Made by a program: the position numbers and the translations under genes | NCBI GenBank assembly: GCA_036924085.1 | Contig: JAVGWX010000011.1 | Location: forward strand, 13,828,318 to 13,892,317 | Length of the DNA: 64,000 bases | Reading direction: 5' to 3' | DNA from: Ariolimax columbianus | Taxonomy: Eukaryota; Mollusca; Gastropoda; Stylommatophora; Arionidae | Part shown: positions 53,403 through 64,000 of the stretch, in pieces | Layout: each line of letters starts with the position of its first letter | Position numbering within the stretch: the stretch's first letter is position 1 | Notes under the pieces: generated by a model | Database searches by the model: none | The model's input: the letters and a program-made list of their open reading frames with translations, nothing else | What the model was told of the DNA's origin: nothing

Positions 53403-54265
53403 CATGTTTACACACCTTGTTATCAAGCCCTGTCTACACACCCTGATATCATGCGAGGTCTACACTCCCTGTTATCAAGCCCTGTCTACACTCCATGTTA
53501 TTATGCACGGTCTACACTGCCTGTTATCAAGCCTTGTCTACACTCCATGTTATAATGTCCTGTCTACACTCCCTGTTTTAATGCCCTATCTACACTACCC
53601 TTTATCATTCCATGTCTACACTCCCTCTTATCAGGCCCCGAAAACAATCCCTGTCTACACTCACTGTTATCAAACCCTCTGTTCACTACCCTGTTATCAG
53701 ACCCTTTGTTCACTACCCCGTTATCAGACCCTTTGTTCTGCTTGCTGAAGTCGGATGTGTTGGACCGAAAGGTGCAAATGTCGCAGTCAAGCTGTAAACT
53801 ACGACACAACGCATTCCGTTCTCTGGACGACGTTCTGCTACTTAAGCCCTTTCAGGGTTTGGTAGCGAGAGATTGAGAACGAAGAAAGCCAAGCCAAGCC
53901 AGACCCTTTGTTCACTTACTGTTATCAGACCCTTTGTTCACTACCCTGTTATTATGCCCTATGTTCATTCTCTGTTATCATATGCTCTGTACACCATGTT
54001 ATCATTCCCTATATTCTCTCTCTGTTATCAGGCCCTATGTTGACTCTCTGTTATCATATGCTCTGTACACCATGTTTTCATTCCCTATGTTCACTCTCTG
54101 TTATCATTCCCTATGTTCACTCTCTGTTATCAGGCCCTATGTTCACTCCCTGTTATCATGTCCTGTCTACACTCCCTGTTATCGCGCCCTGTCGACACCC
54201 CCCCCCCCCCCCCCCTGCTATCATGCTATGTTCACTCTCTGTTATCAGAACCTCAGTACACAAAG
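53403..54265. repeat. Diverged continuation of the 26-bp array
   Basis: Units change to CTGTTATCAAGCCCTGTCTA and then CTGTTATCAGACCCTTTGTT with lengths of 22-27 bp. The array is interrupted by an element B insertion at 53739-53899. A poly-C tract of 18 lies at 54196-54213. Frames of 111-125 codons reading CYHxLC repeats are by-products. Confidence 0.9.
53739..53899 (+). mobile_element. Element B, 5'-truncated, inserted in the array
   Basis: Insert runs from TGCTTGCTGAAGTCGG to AACGAAGAAAGCCAAGCCAA. The 14-bp direct repeat CAGACCCTTTGTTC flanks it at 53725-53738 and 53900-53913. The element carries GGACCGAAAGGTGCAAATG, AAGCTGTAAACTACGACACA and GAGATTGAGAACGAAG. 5' truncation, a TSD and a (GCCAA)n tail are the marks of target-primed insertion, with the caveat that the flanks are themselves array units. 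Confidence 0.88.
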
Positions 54266-54605
54266 TTAGTAGGTCCTTCCCCTGACCCTGAATGAAAGTG
54301 ACGCACTGTCGTGCCCGTTTTCTCAAGCGTCATCTTTGTCCATGGACTTGGTACTCCAGATAAGATTGGTAAACAAAGATCTCAGCTTAGCTACATGGTA
54401 ACTGACATGCATACAAGGGACGCCCTTTAATTCTTGCTGTTGATATACGTAGTAGCGTTTGTATAGAATGCCTGAGCTTATCGCACGGTTGTCACTAGCC
54501 ATGAGATATGCTTGCGAAGATCGATTAAAGTCCACTAGAAGAGACATCAGGAGAAAAGGATACATCTGATATAGAGTGCAAGCAAACTAGACACTGTTTA
54601 GTCGT
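54266..54605. other. No recognised feature
   Basis: An 80-codon minus frame (54323-54565) has no recognised motif. Confidence 0.35.
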
Positions 54606-54609
54606 CGTC

Positions 54610-54695
54610 CGGCCTTAAGTAATCATATCTTGGAATGCTTGGAATTATGTTATTCAAACAGATGTATATGTGCCTGCAGGTAGCTGAAGATTATC
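54610..54695 (+). mobile_element. Element C, end block
   Basis: GGAATTATGTTATTCAAACA, GTATATGTGCCTGCAGGTAG resemble the element C end at 12560-12620 and 10195-10235. Confidence 0.45.
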
Positions 54696-54759
54696 AGTAG
54701 TACGTTCTTTGTTGCTGTTGTTGCAAAGTTTACTTCCAGTGACTTACTAAGTCCGGAAT

Positions 54760-54800
54760 GCGGGGGGGGGGGGGGGTGGGGGGGGTGTGTGTGTGTGTAG
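54760..54800 (+). repeat. Poly-G and (GT)n tract
   Basis: About 24 G with one T, then (GT)7. Possible G-quadruplex sequence. Confidence 0.9.
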
Positions 54801-55015
54801 ATTGCGTAGTTGGTAGGAATTTAATTGCCGCTAACAGTCAACTTTTATCGTGTACACAGGATCTCTGAGATTTTTCGTAAATCTTCAATATGACTAGGCG
54901 CTGGTCCTACCTCCAATGAGACCAGGGGAGGCTCGAAACTTGTATGATTGGGAACCTCACTGTGTCACACTTTCGGTGCTTGAGGGACAAGAATATTTAG
55001 CTTTCAAATTATAGG

Positions 55016-55325
55016 GCGAGGAGACTAATGTCTGGTCAGGCAAAACATACTGATGATCGGATATGTTAGTCAGGTAAAATATACTGTTCAAGACCACCAA
55101 CTCATTTCTACGTGGGTCTCCCTGGAAACAGACTTAGTGGGTCTCCCTGGAAACAGACTTTTTGGGTCTCCCTGGAAACAGACTTTGTGGGTCTCCCTAG
55201 AAACAGACTTTGTGGGTCTCCCTGGAAACAGACTTTGTGGGTCTCCCTGGAAATATACTTTTAAATGCAGCCTGGCTATCTAGAGAACACTTACTTGTCG
55301 TGAGCATTCAAGAACAACATTTCTG
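55016..55325 (+). mobile_element. Element A, copy with internal 25-bp repeat
   Basis: AATGTCTGGTCAGGCAAAAC, GTTAGTCAGGTAAAATATAC, then six 25-bp units, then GCATTCAAGAACAACATTTC. The body between the repeat and the 3' end is deleted. Confidence 0.8.
55112..55262. repeat. 25-bp tandem repeat, 6 units
   Basis: Unit GTGGGTCTCCCTGGAAACAG followed by ACTTT. It lies in the GGAAACAGACT block that elements A and B share. Confidence 0.95.
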
Positions 55326-55336
55326 CGCCATGGCAC

Positions 55337-55377
55337 AGCGCCCCCCCCCCTCCCCGACCCCCCCCCCCCCCCCCCCA
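55337..55377. repeat. Poly-C tract
   Basis: C runs of 10 and 18 separated by TCCCCGA. Assembly length is likely unreliable. Confidence 0.9.
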
Positions 55378-56095
55378 TGGTAATGATAATTTATCTAATA
55401 AACTATGTCTTCCGTCCCACGTTTTTAGTCTTCACTTTGCAGTTTGTTCTCAAAGTTTATAAGGAGAAAGTCATGTCACTATGCGCCTCTCATGGCACCG
55501 ACAGATCTGCAGAATAAATTATCATATAGCACGAATTTGTACAAATTCCTACTTCCCCATACACTTCACGGGGACACTCAGGCACCGATTTGCATAAATC
55601 GCAGAGTGAACTTTTAAAATGTAATTATCATCCTTGGACCCGGAAGGCCATCCGGATTTATGATCGTGTTCTGTGGAAGTTCTTCAAAACGCTGAAACCA
55701 TTCGTGACATATCTAATGGCTCATACAATTGTACTTATATTCTTTGTGCAGCGTTTGTAAAGTTTAAGTAAACGGTTTTAACTAATTTGAAACATAATTT
55801 CACACACATAAAGACGGCGTTCTTCAAGATTATTAATTGCTACATCGTCATGTGCACTACACGTGTATTCCCCTCACCGGATGTACATCGAGGACTAACA
55901 GTCGTGACGGGATGCTGCTATTATTAGATTGAAGGTCAATACAAACATGAACTAGCCCGTTGCCTCACTAAGTTGCTTAAAAGTCATGTTTATTTTGGGG
56001 CTGCACTCGTATACGCTGTTCACGAAAAATAACCATTGTCCGTTGGAAATCGAAAAGAGCAGGCTGTTAGTCATGTCCATGCAAATATTTGAGAG
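55378..56095. other. No recognised feature
   Basis: AT-rich; no gene or repeat recognised. Confidence 0.4.
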
Positions 56096-56099
56096 GTAA

Positions 56100-56215
56100 C
56101 ACCATCTCTACCTAATTGTCTACTCAAGAAATTATTAATAATTGTATATAGTAATTATAACAAGGGGATCAATGAGACGTGGACATTATTTCAAGGGTTT
56201 CGCAAGCCTATAAAG
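56100..56215. mobile_element. hAT-like right-end fragment
   Basis: GAGACGTGGACATTATTTCA and AGGGTTTCGCAAGCCTATAA parallel GAGACATGAATATCATTTCA and AGGGTTCAGCAAGTTTAACT at the right end of the hAT-like element (35440-35490). The terminal GGTGAGAAACG is lost. Confidence 0.45.
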
Positions 56216-56828
<613 letters not shown>

Positions 56829-56879
56829 CCAAAACCACGTACACAATCTTTTCCTAAGTCCCAAGAAGTGATCTTAAGA

Positions 56880-58400
56880 GTAAATGACTAGTCTCTTCCC
56901 CCTTGACATAAGTCCAACTTATCTGGGAACAACAATGGACCCAAGGTTGGCATGGAAAATCCAGATAAAACAAGCCACCAACACAGATAAGAACAAAATG
57001 GCTATAATGAGAAAGATATCAGGCTCAACATGGGGAGCGGACACGGGCACCCTAAAGAAACTGTACACAGGTTATGTGAGACCAGTGTTAGAATACTGAA
57101 TAGCAGCATGGTCCACATCAGCAAGGAATAACTTTCACAAAATAAATACAACCCAAAATCAAGGTATAAGTATCATCACTGGATATATGAGAACACACAT
57201 AAATGCAATGGACAACATCACACGAATCGAAAGTATGGAGACGCGCAGAGACTAAGAAACACTATAGCAAGGGGAGAAGTTCAAACGAATGCCTGATCAC
57301 CCAATAAATGACAGGAGAATTCGCATTGGAAGAGGGAGATTAAAGAGAAACCACTTCATATAAAAAACAAAAGAACTTGCAAGAGCAGACCAAATCATAA
57401 GCCAGGCAGTGGTTGTGGATCTAAAACAAACATCCCAAATCCCACCATGTAAAAAAGCCGTCCACTGAGATGGTAGAAACCATAGAGGGAATAGGGGAAA
57501 AGAGAACTCATACATATTTAGGAAGGACATTTATCACAGAAGAAAATCTTAGGAGAGTATACCCACCAGAAACATGGGTACACGTATATACAGATGGCTC
57601 ATCTAACAAAGCCACATCCAATGGAGGTTGAGGGGTCCATTACAGACTAAGGGATGGAGAAGAAAAAACGTGAGTATTAACAACGGGAACACACTCCAGT
57701 AACTTCCGTCCAGAAGCAAAGTCACCGAAGACCGCAGCTGAGCTTGTAATCCAAGATAAAGATATCCACAAAGAAAACATAGTATTCCTGTCTAATGCGG
57801 CGTCAGTATTAGCAGCGCTAAAACAACATAAAGATGAATATCTCGAGCAATGTACGTTTTCCCTGACACAGCTCTCAGCAGAAGACCCAAGGTTTATCAT
57901 ACAGTGGATCCCATCCCACTGCAATATTGAAGGCAATGAAGCTGCATACAAACTAGCAAAGTATGGAGGTGCATCCCCACAAACAGACCTGAGTATCACA
58001 TATAAATAGGCCAAAACCATAATTAAAGCCAACTTCAGGGTTAAATGGGCTGATCAACACCCCGACTTCCAAAAAGAAGACAGCTACTTTAACTTAACTA
58101 GAGAACAAGTCATCTTCAGACTGAGAACTGGACATAGCAGACTGAAGGGTCATCTTTACAACGAAATGAGGATTTGAGCAGATGACAAGTGTCTAAGTTG
58201 GGAGCATATCATTACCGTGGAACACATCCTACAAAGCTGCACTCTCACGCAGGAAAACAAGAGAACAATATTGGCATCGCGAGACAGACATGAGACCAAA
58301 GCTGTATGGAGATAAAACAGCTTTACAAACAACGGTGCCTTTGTAAGAGGAACCCGGACCTTGATCTGAGTATGAACAAAGAAGAAGAAGATATACACAT
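56880..58400 (+). mobile_element. LINE F, RT thumb + RNase H + zinc knuckle (decayed)
   Basis: The longest continuous LINE relic. In order: YLGTTMDPRLAWKIQIKQAT and WGADTGTLKKLYTGYVRPVL (RT thumb, 56917-57100), NTTQNQGISIITGYMRTHI, EKFKRMPDHPI, then the RNase HI domain from VYTDGSSNKATSNGG (57586), LSNAASVLAALKQHKDEYLE (57788) and IIQWIPSHCNIEGNEAAYKL (57896), then LTREQVIFRLRTGHSRLKGH and DDKCLSWEHIITVEHILQSC. The RNase H acidic residues in SDS (now SNA) and GNEAAD (now Y) are lost, as is one knuckle cysteine. At least seven stops or shifts. It ends GAACAAAGAAGAAGAAG. Confidence 0.92.
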
Positions 58401-58700
58401 AAAGCTGAACGACTGTTGGTATGTTTGTTCCTTTATATAATTTAAAAAACGTCCAACTAAATTGTGCAGCTACCTTTTTGGTGCCTTAGGACATTACTGC
58501 TACATGCCATTTGGACACCCCAGCCATATTACTGTATACAAAAAAATTGCAGGTGTGTACGACCTATTTTTTGTTTTGTACAAAAGTAGAAATGAAATGT
58601 GATTCCATGACCCAATTTGTTTGGTTGGAGGTGTAATGCGCAATGCACATGCATGCGAGTAATATGCTCATTCAAGTTAATTATCCTCAGATCTCACCTC
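58401..58700. other. No recognised feature
   Basis: Short unassigned spacer. Confidence 0.4.
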
Positions 58701-58701
58701 C

Positions 58702-58702
<1 letters not shown>

Positions 58703-58732
<30 letters not shown>

Positions 58733-58752
58733 CATACATACATACATACATG
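58703..58752. repeat. (CATA)n microsatellite
   Basis: Twelve perfect CATA units. Confidence 0.98.
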
Positions 58753-59934
58753 CCAACCAAACAACTAGCAATAAACAAAGATGCGAATCCATGTTTGCAA
58801 ATTAAAAGTGTGTTTGGCTATCGTATCTCGCATTGATGATTCATCAGATTTAACTTAGGGGATCGATTGTTTGTAAACCTCTATAGAGTTATTGTCCACG
58901 TTCAAATAAAAATAGTTGCAAAGGAAAAATGTATTCAATTGTTGGTAGACATTTTCCACGTCAGTTAAGTATATGTGAGCTCTGTCGTCATTGCGTGCAT
59001 CGTGTTCAACAATCACTGGGACAAATATCACGAGACAGTGTAACGGCGTCACTAGACTCGGGAGTACAATCGGGAACACAACTTGGAAGATCGGGTTAAA
59101 ATGTCACGTCTTGGGGAGGGCGGAGTGGGGCGGGAGGGAGGGAGTGCAATGGGTATGTAAGGGAAGGGGAAGCGGGTATTAACTGAATCCACACACTCTT
59201 TGTTTCATTTGACGCTGTCCAACAATCACACTCATGCACAACTTTCACACGCGCCCTCAGGTTGAGGCCCTTCCTTTGCACTTTGGTTGGACTGGCTTCT
59301 GAGACAGCACACACCTAGCATCGGTTCATACAGACATACATCCAAGCGCTGGCTTATGCATCTTAATATTGCCCGATTGTCTACGGTTTGGGGTGGAATA
59401 GGCGCGCCTCCGCCAGTAGAAACTAAGGAGGCAAACACGTAAAATAAAACACAAATTTAAAAAGTATTAACCATAGAGCTCGCTAACAAATACATACTAA
59501 CATAACTACATTGCCGGGATCCGACACCGGGTTAAATTTATTGGATTGAGGAATAAAGATCGCTTGCCCCTACAGTTTCCTGAGTTTGCACGCTAGGCTT
59601 TTTATTGTACCCAAATAGAAACCCTCATGTAACTCTGTTAAGAAACAAAACATTATTCCGGCCCGCAAGACGACTCGCCGTTCTGCAGAACTCGCCAGAA
59701 CACGCATTCCAGCACGGATGAAATCTGTGGTATGTTAATTGTGCTAACACCGTTATCGATCCGGCTCCATTGGGTTACCGCATCTTGATCGGGTCATGCG
59801 TGGGTGCTTATTCTGTCTTTCATCTGAACTGTTGTTTACTGAATCTGTATGTGTTAATATTCTGGTAGACTTTGGAAGGTGTGTCGGTCATTTAGTGCAA
59901 GCTAGATAAAACCATGGAATGGCAGGTTCCATAC
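58753..59934. other. No recognised feature
   Basis: About 1.2 kb without recognised genes or repeats. ORFs of 60-74 codons have no familiar motif; GGAGGGCGGAGTGGGGCGGG (59114-59133) is a local G-rich stretch. Confidence 0.45.
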
Positions 59935-60365
59935 ACCACTTCACCAAAAACAAAAAGCTTGTTCCCAACCCAGATAATGGGGAAACACATTTTAAACAAT
60001 TGAAAAGTTGGTTATGTTTAATCAAAATTTAAAACTGGGTATGGTCAGATACCGCACCGAGACGAGAACACAAACAAAACCTACGTTACGACCAATATGC
60101 CTTCATCAGGGACAAGAAATAACAATACTGAACTAACAAATCAACATATAAGGAAAATCAATACCCAGATACAGCGGTCTGGTCATGTTTATGCAAACCC
60201 CCCACCCCAACCCCTCATCCTTTTCCCCACATGTAAAGTTTGTTCCCAGTCCAGATACAACGATGGTCAGGTTTCTGTTGCCCCCTTCACAAGTAACGTT
60301 TGCCCCCAGTCCAAATAAAACGATGTATGGTCAGGTTTCAGTTACCCCCTTCACAAGAATACTCC
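59935..60365. repeat. Degenerate tandem repeat, units of about 60-70 bp
   Basis: AAGCTTGTTCCCAACCCAGA, AAAGTTTGTTCCCAGTCCAG and AACGTTTGCCCCCAGTCCAA mark successive units, each followed by ATGGTCAGGTTTC and CCCCCTTCACAAG in the later ones. Old and irregular. Confidence 0.6.
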
Positions 60366-60465
60366 CGTGAGATACACTGCCGTCAGGAATGAAGTGTATA
60401 TTTTGAGAAGCGATATGAAACATTAAACATAAATAACCTTTTTGGTGCGATAACCTTGTCGTATC

Positions 60466-60795
60466 CTTCCATCGCCGTCTTCCATGTCGGAGCATACTAT
60501 ACAGCTGTTTCCTTTCTATCGCCGTCTTCCGTGTCGGAGCATACTATACAGCTGTTTCCTTTCTATCGCCGTCTTCCATGTCGGAGCATACTATACAGCT
60601 GTTTCCTTTCTATCGCCGTCTTCCATGTCGGAGCATACTATACAGCTGTTTCCTTTCTATCGCCGTCTTCCGTGTCGGAGCATACTATACAGCTGTTTCC
60701 TTTCTATCGCCGTCTTCCATGTCGGAGCATACTATACAGCTGTTTCCTTTCTATCGCCGTCTTCCGTGTCGGAGCATACTATACAACTGTTCCAT
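60466..60795. repeat. 47-bp minisatellite, 7 units
   Basis: Unit ATCGCCGTCTTCCATGTCGG, AGCATACTATACAGCTGTTT, CCTTTCT. The only variable site is CATGTCGG/CGTGTCGG, so the array is young. Frames of 82-119 codons in all phases are by-products. Confidence 0.97.
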
Positions 60796-60944
60796 TTTCA
60801 TGAAGCCTATATCCGAGTACTTGTAGTGAAATGTTTTACATGATGTGGTTGCTATCTCCACGCACACCCTTCTTTAGTCGCAATTTACATCATGCTTGGA
60901 AGTTTAGCGTGGACCACTTCATTCCTCTACTACTACCTCTGGTG
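60796..60944. other. No recognised feature
   Basis: Short spacer. Confidence 0.4.
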
Positions 60945-60946
60945 TG

Positions 60947-61270
60947 GTGGAGGATGACTGACGTCTGGTAGGCACAACATACTAACAGATTTGTTAGTCA
61001 GGGTCAGGTAAAACTGGCCAAGACCCTCACCTCGGCTTCCTAGTAGCCCTCTTTAAAGGGCTAGGGCTCGACGTGATCCCCGTAGTAGCGAGCGACACGC
61101 ATATGAAGTCAAGCATAGCACAACCGCTTGGAGGAGCCTTGTCCACCTTCATCAGCATGCTCGCGATGTGAGAAAAGCTACAACAACCCACCACAACGCC
61201 ATTTTCAGGGAGCACAAAAGACTTAACTTACTCATTATGCACATTCGAAACAACAACAACAACAACATCT
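60947..61270 (+). mobile_element. Element A, near full-length, single 5' unit
   Basis: GACTGACGTCTGGTAGGCAC, TTGTTAGTCAGGGTCAGG, GACCCTCACCTCGGCTTCC, GTAGTAGCGAGCGACACGC, AGCATGCTCGCGATGTGAG and CACATTCGAAACAACAACAA. It has not expanded its 5' unit and is the best short reference for element A. Confidence 0.88.
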
Positions 61271-62244
61271 CGGGTGAGCTTTTTCATATGGAACACCTAG
61301 TAGGTGTCTTTCCCAAGATTCGTAGAATTGTCAAAGCACGGATTAGCGATACATGTATTGTTGCCACAACAACCGACTTTTATTTAAACTGTTGCTAGGA
61401 CTAGATTGATCGATATTGTGTCTTCAATGATTGATCGATATTGTGTCTTCAATGATTGATCGATGGGGGAATCGGGATGTTGTGTGGGTTGGTCTGAGGT
61501 TCTGACTGGGAGGGAATTGTGTTTTTATACCATACTATCTATCTTGTCTTCCTCGTGGGTATTACCCACGCCTATTACTGGTGATTACTGCGCCCATTGC
61601 TGGGGTGAAAAAGAAACAATCGATCGATCCATCAATCAATCAATCATAATTTTTCAGATCCTTGTGATGCAAAGGTCTTCAATAAATATACACCAAGTCA
61701 TAAAATGCCTTTTGACATTTTTGTGGTTTAACCGAGTTCTCCTTAATCGAGTTCTCCTTAATCGCCTCTACTGAAAGGTCAGTACTTCTCCCGTTGATAG
61801 CATACGCCCCTGTTATATCTGAGTCATAGACGGCTGCATAGTTGACCGAATGATACCACCTGTCCTTGGTATTTCACCGAAGTACTGTCCTGTTTCCGAC
61901 TTCTCCTATTGTGTCCTACTGCCTTGCCGTGAGGCGGCGTCTCAGATAGGCTGGATGCCTAGATCTTTTTATATCGCCAGGTGGGAGTCTTTTTCTGACG
62001 TTATATGTTACTTTATGAGGTGTTCAGAATCCACATACAAGATTGGTCCCTTGTACGTTGATTGTAGACCTGCTTATGATATGCTCTCGCTGCAGGCTAG
62101 TTATTATCCATTCTGGTCTAATGACCAAACCATTTGATTGTTTGGACATCAATGTAGGCATTAAATGGGTTTGTCCCCACTATCTGATCAGCCTGGTGTT
62201 GCGGATTCGATCACGTATTGTCATTCATGTTGCACTTCTCACTT
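61271..62244. other. Mostly unrecognised
   Basis: A 28-bp duplication (GATTGATCGATATTGTGTCT at 61405 and 61433) and a 17-bp one (CGAGTTCTCCTTAATCG at 61733). The 95-codon frame 61850-62137 and 103-codon frame 61463-61774 lack recognised domains. Confidence 0.4.
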
Positions 62245-62650
62245 AGTGCAACTCACAAATCTGGATCTTACTTTTATGTGTTGCTAGTAAGGACAGTGAA
62301 TAACTTTTGTAATACACGGTAGAGATAAACAGTGCATTTATCAGCCCCTTCTTAGTTGAAAAAAAAAAACACTCGAGGGTGTAAATCGGTACAAATTGAT
62401 AGTGGACATTATTCCCCTTCTGAATTCTATGTGCGATCTCTCTGTGATTCTCAGTGAACATACTACATGCGTATTTGAACTCATTTACTTGATACATTTG
62501 TCACTGCTGTGGGATCTTCTCTGCACTTGCTCTCTGTCTCTTCTATGTTAATCTTCACGTCATATTGGTTACACGCTGAACTGATATAGGTTGGGTGGCA
62601 TTGTGGATCTTCTCCATCTAAGCAAAAGATTCAACAGTCAACTGAAATAC
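62245..62650 (-). mobile_element. LINE, RT thumb fragment
   Basis: Minus strand: NQYDVKINIEETESKCREDP (L-x-IN-x-EKTK pattern), then after a frame change YQVNEFKYACSMFTENHREI and AHRIQKGNNVHYQF. This matches the F-x-YLGS-x-x-x-x ... EI-x-x-RI-x-KGN block after the RT active site. Eroded. Confidence 0.75.
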
Positions 62651-62780
62651 TCCGGACATTCCCATAAGTGCTCCGTTTCTCTGCAAATAGCGAAGGGCGT
62701 GGATACTGATGTTTCCTGTCATTAGTTGAGTGTATAGACTCCTGTCCTCTCATGTGGTCCACTCAGCTCGGTCCAAATCC
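62651..62780. other. No recognised feature
   Basis: Short spacer. Confidence 0.4.
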
Positions 62781-63378
62781 AACAGGTGGGGTCTGTAAGT
62801 GTCAACATTCAACAGGTGGGGTCTGTAAGTGTCAACATTCAACAGGTGGGGTCTGTTAGTGTCAACATCCAACAGGTGGGGTCTGTTAGTGTCAACATCC
62901 AACAGGTGGGGTCTGTTAGTGTCAACATCCAACAGGTGGGGTCTGTTAGTGTCAACATCCAAGAGGTGGGGTCTGTTAGTATCAACATCCAACAGGTGGG
63001 GTCTTTTAGTGTCAACATCCAACAGGTGGGGTCTGTTAGTGTCAACATCCAACAGGTGGGGTCTGTTATTGTCAACATCCAACAGGCGGGGTCTGTAAGT
63101 GTCAACATGAAACAGGCGGGGTCTGTTAGTGTCAACATTCAACAGGTGGGGTCTGTTAGTGTCAACATCCAACAGGCGGGGGTCTGTTAGTGTCAACATC
63201 CAACAGGCGGGGTCTGTTAGTGTCAACATCCAACAGCCGGGGTCTGTTAGTGTCAACATTCAACAGGCGGGGTCTGTTAGTGTCAACATCCAACAGGTGA
63301 GGTCAGTTAGTGTCAACATTCAACAGGCGGGGTCTGTTAGTGTCAACATCTAACAGGCGGGGTCTGTTAGTGTCAATA
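62781..63378. repeat. 30-bp minisatellite, about 20 units
   Basis: Unit AACAGGTGGGGTCTGTTAGT followed by GTCAACATCC. Variants GTAAG/GTTAG, ATTC/ATCC and GGTGGGG/GGCGGGG. One unit has an extra G, which shifts the frame at about 63180. Frames up to 169 codons on either strand are by-products. Confidence 0.97.
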
Positions 63379-63461
63379 TCTATATTTAGTATGCGCATTA
63401 TGGGCTGCGAAGCCAGGATGTCAGCTCTTTCGTTGCCCTAACCCCCAACACAACTAGGACA
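63379..63461. other. No recognised feature
   Basis: Short spacer. Confidence 0.4.
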
Positions 63462-64000
63462 GTTGTTTCATGCCCCACAATGAGTAATTTTATTTTTCTG
63501 TGCGCAATGAAAAAGAACGTTAAATGGCGGGTTGTCTTAGCTTTCCTCACATCCCGAGCGTGCTGATGAAGGTGGACCGGGGTCATCCAGGCGGTTGTGC
63601 TATGATTGGGTTAATCCGCGTATCGCTCTCTACTACGGGGATCACATCGATCCCTTACCTCGTTTGCCAAGCTGCCAAGGAAACAGCGCGTTTCCATGAA
63701 TGGCTGCATGGAAGCCGAGGTGAGGGTCTTGGCCAGTATATTTTGCCTGACCCTGACTAACATGTCTAATCAGTAGATTTGCCTGATCCTGACTAACATG
63801 TCTAATCAGTATGTTTTGCCTGACCCCTAGTAACATGTCTTATCAGTATGTTTTGCCTGATCCTGACAAACATCAGTATGTTTTGCCTGACTCTGACTAA
63901 CATGAGTATGTTTTGCCTGACCCTGACAAACATCAGTAGGTATTGCCTGATCCTGACAAACATCAGTATGTTTTGCCTGACCCTGACAAACATCAGTAGG
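63462..64000 (-). mobile_element. Element A with 5' array, running off the window
   Basis: The minus-strand body at 63462-63745 is well preserved (GGCGGGTTGTCTTAGCTTTC, GCGTGCTGATGAAGGTGGAC, CCGGGGTCATCCAGGCGG, TACGGGGATCACATCGATCC). It is followed by a 5' array from 63748 to the window edge in units shrinking from about 36 to 30 bp (CTGACTAACATGTCTAATCA then CTGACAAACATCAGTATG). The array probably continues beyond 64000. Confidence 0.88.

Noticed and set aside
53404..54285. Cys/Tyr-rich repeat ORFs (CYHxLC) as a secreted or toxin-like peptide gene
   Set aside because: The frames are generated by the diverged 26-bp array TATCATGCCC and change phase between units; there is no signal peptide and no conserved cysteine frame.
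62750..63353. Repeat ORFs on both strands (up to 169 codons)
   Set aside because: A stop-free 30-bp unit keeps several frames open on both strands at once; there is no start context or domain.

Overview
This window looks like animal nuclear DNA that is almost entirely accessory: dead non-LTR retrotransposons, tRNA-derived SINEs, other short non-autonomous elements, hAT-like DNA transposon ends and about twenty tandem arrays. The mix of SINEs sharing modules, CR1/RTE/RNase H-type LINE relics and large minisatellites fits a mollusc, perhaps a heterobranch gastropod. That assignment is inference only; nothing in the window is a species marker. No bacterial operon, rRNA, tRNA gene or CRISPR array is present.

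Layout. 0-6.8 kb: CR1 3' end, two copies of a repeat called here element A (one with a ~53-unit 38-bp array), a SINE, and two copies of element B (one with a 46-bp array). 7-12.7 kb: LINE 3' ends, an old tandem-repeat element (element C) carrying a SINE with a perfect 15-bp target-site duplication (TSD), and a 34/38-bp array. 13-18 kb: LINE fragments, including a three-level nest (LINE D, then element A, then a SINE) and an RNase H-bearing LINE. 18-26.7 kb: a 29-bp array and the best-preserved reverse transcriptase core (minus strand, 22.9-23.9 kb), plus a LINE C-terminus split by a SINE with a perfect 12-bp TSD. 27-34 kb: microsatellites, LINE relics and the one plausible host coding exon (30,656-30,709), which resembles the start of a calponin/transgelin-family protein. 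34.4-36.8 kb: a hAT-like element with a 22-bp array, then a 17-bp array. 38-46.7 kb: LINE C-termini, a 31-bp array, an 18-unit 96-bp array inside element A, and a 39-bp array made from the stop codon region of a LINE. 47-56 kb: elements B, SINEs, hAT-like ends, and a 26-bp array interrupted by a short element B with a 14-bp TSD. 56-64 kb: a decayed LINE with RT thumb, RNase H and zinc knuckle, then 47-bp and 30-bp arrays and element A at the right edge.

How it fits together. Many arrays lie inside recognisable transposons (element A at two internal sites, element B, two hAT-like elements, a LINE stop codon), so transposon insertion followed by local amplification appears to be a main source of new sequence here. 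Elements A and B and the commonest SINE share short modules, as if short elements here are assembled from interchangeable parts. Names such as element A, B, C, LINE D and SINE1 are labels for this report, not database names. Boundaries of decayed elements are accurate to roughly 10-30 bases unless a TSD is given.
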